Below are positions 6,047 through 8,085 of a DNA stretch of 8,085 bases, one piece after another. The translations under genes and the position numbers were made by a program. The first letter of the stretch is position 1. Each line of letters opens with the position of its first letter. This DNA comes from Acidobacteriota bacterium (GTDB lineage: Bacteria > Acidobacteriota > Terriglobia > Terriglobales > Acidobacteriaceae): positions 1 to 8,085 of the forward strand of contig JAJZJJ010000105.1 in NCBI GenBank assembly GCA_021810175.1, in the 5' to 3' direction. The notes beneath the pieces were generated by a model. That model ran no database searches. It saw nothing but the letters and a program-made list of their open reading frames with translations, and was not told the DNA's origin.

Positions 6047-6108
6047 CGACGGTGCCGCAAAAGCGGCGTTCCGCAAGTGTGCGGTCCGTCGCCGCCTCCT
6101 TTCGGCGA
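6047..6108 (+). ncRNA. Candidate structured RNA element (three-way junction plus competing hairpin)
   Basis: CGACGG (6047-6052) pairs with CCGTCG (6086-6091). It encloses two tetraloop hairpins: GCCGC-AAAA-GCGGC (6054-6067) and CCGCA-AGTG-TGCGG (6071-6084). The linkers are one, three and one bases. Next, TCGCCG (6089-6094) can pair with CGGCGA (6103-6108) around an 8-base loop, and this uses three bases of the closing stem, so the two folds exclude each other. No known riboswitch class was recognised. It may be a regulatory leader for tonB, a 3' end structure of the secDF message, or a palindromic intergenic repeat. Only base pairing supports it; there is no comparative evidence. Confidence 0.35.
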
Positions 6109-6125
6109 AGGGAACAGAATGGCCG

Positions 6126-6155
6126 GGAACAAATAGACCCCTCTGTGGTGTCTAT
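6126..6155 (+). promoter_or_regulatory. Weak candidate ECF-type promoter before tonB
   Basis: GGAAC (6126-6130) and GTC within GTCTAT (6150-6155) are 19 bases apart. ECF-sigma promoters often read GGAAC-N(16 to 18)-GTC or TCTGA, so the spacing is slightly off. TATACC (6153-6158) could also serve as a sigma-70 -10, but no -35 is seen. Confidence 0.2.
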
Positions 6156-6197
6156 ACCAGGTGTCAACTCTTGAAAGATCTGAGGTAGGTCATAGCC

Positions 6198-6905
6198 ATG
6201 TTTGATGAAATCCTGCTCGAGTCAGGACACAAGATCAAGACCAGGAGCAAGTACTACACCATTGTCGGATTTCTTCTCAATGCATCCGTCATTGCTGCTC
6301 TGATCCTGTATCCGCTCCTCTATCCCGAGGCGCTCCCGAAGGCAATGATGACTACCATGCTGGTCGCGCCGCCGCCGCCGCCGCCACCACCGCCGCCGCC
6401 GCCGCCACAGGTCAAGGTGCAGCGAGTCGTCTCGGAGATCATCAACAATCAGCTCACCGCTCCGACTAAAATCCCTAAAGTCATCAAGATGGTCCACGAA
6501 GCGGCCCCGCCCGCCATCGGCGTTGCCGGGATGTCCAGCGGTTCCGCCGGCGGCGTCATGGGAGGCATCTTAGGCGGCATGGGCTCGGGTCCGGTCGTCA
6601 AGCAGGCCCCGCCGAAGAAGATCGCCATCTCCTCCGGCGTCATGGCTGGCAATAAGATCGGCGGCGAATCGCCCCAGTATCCGGCCATCGCCAAAGCCGC
6701 GCGAATTTCGGGAACCGTAGTCCTGCAGGCAACGATTTCCAAGGAAGGAACGATCGAAAACCTGCGGGTCATTAGTGGTCCCCCGATGCTTCAGGCGGCC
6801 GCCACGGATGCCGTCCGTACCTGGAGGTATAAGCCTTACCTCCTGAACGGCGAGCCTGTGGAGGTCGAAACGCAGATCAACGTCGTATTTAGCCTCGGCG
6901 ACTGA
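6198..6905 (+). CDS. tonB: Energy transducer of the TonB family
   Basis: TonB-type proteins span the periplasm and pass proton-motive energy from ExbB/ExbD to outer-membrane receptors. The 235 residues begin with a cytoplasmic segment (1-19), then one membrane helix (about 20-42). A run of 13 prolines (58-70) follows, as expected for the periplasm-spanning rod. A glycine/methionine-rich flexible stretch (109-133) leads to the C-terminal TonB domain (about 159-235), which carries YPAIAKAARISGTVVLQATI (161-180), EGTIENLRVISGPPMLQAA (183-201), AVRTWRYKPYLLNGEPVEVE (205-224) and INVVFSLGD. The ATG at 6198 follows GAGGTAGGT. The proline run is encoded by near-perfect CCG repeats. exbB and exbD follow, giving a tonB-exbB-exbD cluster separated by spacers. 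The specific receptor served is unknown, and several TonB paralogues are usual in such genomes. Confidence 0.93.
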   Translation: MFDEILLESGHKIKTRSKYYTIVGFLLNASVIAALILYPLLYPEALPKAMMTTMLVAPPPPPPPPPPPPPQVKVQRVVSEIINNQLTAPTKIPKVIKMVHEAAPPAIGVAGMSSGSAGGVMGGILGGMGSGPVVKQAPPKKIAISSGVMAGNKIGGESPQYPAIAKAARISGTVVLQATISKEGTIENLRVISGPPMLQAAATDAVRTWRYKPYLLNGEPVEVETQINVVFSLGD

Positions 6906-6915
6906 GCCGATGCTT

Positions 6916-6961
6916 CGGTCCGGCCGGGCTCGCTCCCGGCCGTACCGGAAACGCTTTCCGG
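6916..6961 (+). repeat. Tandem competing hairpins between tonB and exbB
   Basis: CGGCCGGG (6921-6928) pairs with CCCGGCCG (6935-6942) around a 6-base loop. Outer CGGT (6916-6919) pairs with ACCG (6944-6947) across one mismatch, giving 12 pairs. A second hairpin, CCGGAAA-CGC-TTTCCGG (6945-6961), shares 6945-6947 with the first, so the full forms cannot coexist. No U-run follows. It starts 10 bases after the tonB stop and may cause partial termination or protect the tonB message. Confidence 0.55.
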
Positions 6962-7029
6962 CCTCCCGCCCTGGCTCTCGCGGCGAGGTAATCCGTCACC
7001 GATTCTCGCAATTACCGCAGTAACTCCTC

Positions 7030-7035
7030 AGGAGG
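7030..7035 (+). promoter_or_regulatory. Ribosome-binding site of exbB
   Basis: AGGAGG lies 10 bases before the GTG at 7046. It supports that non-ATG start, since no other start codon lies at a suitable distance. Confidence 0.75.
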
Positions 7036-7045
7036 AAAGATTCAA

Positions 7046-7789
7046 GTGATTCTCGCTCAGATCCACCAACTCATCGCAAATCCGGCGTCCCTTGGCCTCT
7101 TCCAGGCCGCTCCGACCGTCGGCTTCAGCCCCATCGACCTGTGGAACAACATGGGCTGGCTCGCTCGCGGCGTCGTCTTCGTCCTCTTCATCATGTCGAT
7201 CTGGTCGCTCGCCGTCATGATCGATCGCTACCTCTACTTCAATGCCGCCCGCAAGCAGTCCCGTGAGTTCGCTCCCCGGGTCGCCGGTGCCCTGAAGGAA
7301 GGGAAGCTGGACGAGGCGGTGAAAGTTGCTGACCGCAACAAGAAGTCGCACCTCGCCGAAGTCGTCACCGCCGGCCTCCAGGAGTTCCGGAACTACGGCG
7401 GCGGCGGCGCTGTCAGCGCTGAGCAGATCGAATCCTCCAAGCGGGCCCTCGAGCGCGCCGAAGCCATCGTTCATGCCAAGCTGAAGCGCGGCCTCGGCAG
7501 CCTGGCCACCATCGGTTCCACCGCCCCCTTCGTCGGCCTCTTCGGAACCGTCGCCGGTATCCTCAAGGCCTTCCAGGGTATCGCCACCATGAAGACGCCG
7601 GGCATCGGCGCTGTCGCTGGCGGCATCTCTGAAGCCCTGGTGACCACTGCCTTCGGCCTCTTCGTCGCTATCCCGGCCGTGTGGCTCTTCAACTACTTCA
7701 CCAACCGCGTGGAAGCCTTCGATGTCGAAATGGACAACTCTTCCAGCGAACTGATCGATTACTTCATCAAGCAGAGCAGCCGGCGGTAA
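7046..7789 (+). CDS. exbB: ExbB proton channel (MotA/TolQ/ExbB family)
   Basis: ExbB forms a pentameric inner-membrane channel around ExbD helices and powers TonB. The 247 residues show a non-membrane lead (1-35), TM1 about 41-59 (ARGVVFVLFIMSIWSLAVMI) ending at DRYLYF, then a cytoplasmic domain with SAEQIESSKRALERAEAIVHAKLKR. TM2 is about 154-176 with the signature APFVGLFGTVAGILKAF (160-176). TM3 is about 195-218 with GISEALVTTAFGLFVAIPAV (193-212). The C-terminal helix EAFDVEMDNSSSELIDYF follows. The start is GTG at 7046 after AGGAGG; the short upstream part agrees with the family. A TolQ identity is possible, but the adjacent tonB and exbD genes favour ExbB. Spacers before (140 bases) and after (182 bases) are long for this cluster. 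Confidence 0.94.
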   Translation: MILAQIHQLIANPASLGLFQAAPTVGFSPIDLWNNMGWLARGVVFVLFIMSIWSLAVMIDRYLYFNAARKQSREFAPRVAGALKEGKLDEAVKVADRNKKSHLAEVVTAGLQEFRNYGGGGAVSAEQIESSKRALERAEAIVHAKLKRGLGSLATIGSTAPFVGLFGTVAGILKAFQGIATMKTPGIGAVAGGISEALVTTAFGLFVAIPAVWLFNYFTNRVEAFDVEMDNSSSELIDYFIKQSSRR

Positions 7790-7841
7790 ACGCAGTAAGT
7801 CCCTCCACGCCGCCTGGCGGCCCGGTGGGATGAAAGCAGGG

Positions 7842-7872
7842 TCTCCCGCGCGCCTCGCCGGCGTCCGGGAGA
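7842..7872 (+). repeat. Hairpin in the exbB-exbD spacer
   Basis: TCTCCCG (7842-7848) pairs with CGGGAGA (7866-7872), and inside it CGCC (7851-7854) pairs with GGCG (7860-7863) around a 5-base loop, with a 2-by-2 internal loop. It lies about 50 bases after the exbB stop, without a U-run. Confidence 0.5.
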
Positions 7873-7885
7873 GAGAAGCGGGAAT

Positions 7886-7940
7886 CTCCTGACCGGAGGC
7901 GGGGCGGCGAGCCCCGCCCCGGCTCCTGACCACCGCCTCC
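7886..7940 (+). repeat. Alternative-pairing hairpin with flanking direct repeats in the exbB-exbD spacer
   Basis: GGCGGGGC (7898-7905) pairs perfectly with GCCCCGCC (7911-7918) around a 5-base loop. The overlapping segment GGAGGCGG (7895-7902) is also fully complementary to CCGCCTCC (7933-7940), so two folds compete. A 9-base direct repeat CTCCTGACC (7886-7894 and 7923-7931) flanks the first hairpin. The element ends 31 bases before the exbD start. Possible roles are attenuation, message protection, or control of the ExbB:ExbD ratio. Confidence 0.5.
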
Positions 7941-7971
7941 CGAAGCAATTCGATCGACGGAGTATACCGAA

Positions 7972-8085
7972 ATGCCACTGGCAACACGCAACGAAGGCGC
8001 CAAAGTCAACGCCAATATCAACGTGACCCCCATGGTCGACGTCATGCTGGTGCTCCTGATCATCTTCATGGTCATCACTCCCATG
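7972..8085 (+). CDS. exbD: ExbD/TolR-family protein, N-terminal part (runs off right edge)
   Basis: The 38 visible residues are a short polar cytoplasmic lead (MPLATRNEGAKVNANINVTP) followed by the start of the single membrane helix, MVDVMLVLLIIFMVITP. This is the typical ExbD/TolR pattern: N-V-T-P before the helix and the conserved proton-path aspartate, here D23. ExbD forms a dimer inside the ExbB pentamer and couples proton flow to TonB. ATG at 7972 is preceded by GGAG (7959-7962) 9 bases upstream. The periplasmic domain is beyond the window. TolR is the alternative, but the tonB-exbB neighbourhood supports ExbD. Confidence 0.9.
   Translation, partial: MPLATRNEGAKVNANINVTPMVDVMLVLLIIFMVITPM

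Larger units (their letters stand above)
5936..6197. other. Structured spacer between secF and tonB
   Basis: This region holds no convincing gene. An 80-codon frame (5932-6174) overlaps the secF stop as ATGA but has no recognisable product. The spacer is notable for closely packed inverted repeats at 6047-6108 (listed separately). GGAAC (6126-6130) and GTCTAT (6150-6155) resemble an ECF-sigma promoter, but with a spacing one to two bases longer than the well-known sigma-E type. GAGGTAGGT (6182-6190) is the ribosome-binding site of the following gene. Confidence 0.5.

Noticed and set aside
7028..7987. 319-codon leftward frame opposite exbB
   Set aside because: It is an antisense shadow of a clear ExbB gene with no protein motif of its own.

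Overview
This looks like chromosomal core DNA from a GC-rich Gram-negative bacterium. The best match is Acidobacteriota (Terriglobia/Acidobacteriaceae type), judged from the overall style of the YajC, SecD, SecF, TonB and ExbB proteins. That placement is an inference from remembered protein character, not a search result. Nothing in the window looks like a plasmid, phage or intact insertion sequence.

Layout. The left edge (1-1025) is transcribed leftward: parD antitoxin, a 144-base spacer with an inverted repeat, parE toxin, then the 5' part of tgt (queuosine tRNA modification), which runs off the window. From 1026 to 1217 lies a divergent intergenic region. A small secreted mono-haem cytochrome c (1218-1721, +) converges on a thymidine kinase gene, tdk (1740-2378, -), with a GC-rich hairpin at the junction. 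A 387-base non-coding stretch (2379-2765) then separates tdk from the rightward yajC-secD-secF operon (2766-5935), which encodes the SecDF-YajC accessory complex of the Sec translocase. After a 262-base structured spacer comes a TonB-type energy transducer (6198-6905), then exbB (7046-7789) and the start of exbD (7972 to the edge). These three encode a proton-motive-force-driven TonB/ExbB/ExbD energy-transfer complex.

How the genes fit together. SecDF and the TonB-ExbBD complex both use the proton gradient across the inner membrane, the first to help proteins through SecYEG and the second to drive outer-membrane transporters. The classical queA-tgt-yajC-secD-secF gene order is broken here: tgt is close by but points away, with the toxin-antitoxin pair, the cytochrome and tdk in between.

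What is unusual. I found no clearly new multi-gene system. The best leads are: (i) a predicted three-way-junction RNA fold between secF and tonB with a competing hairpin; (ii) dense, partly mutually exclusive hairpins in the unusually long tonB-exbB and exbB-exbD spacers; (iii) an insertion of about 85 residues in the periplasmic domain of SecF; (iv) an atypical parDE arrangement, with a long spacer containing an extended inverted repeat and differing codon use in its two genes; (v) a cluster of four TGTCA motifs upstream of parD and the cytochrome gene. Codon third positions are G-rich in leftward genes and C-rich in rightward genes, which suggests strong replication-strand skew.
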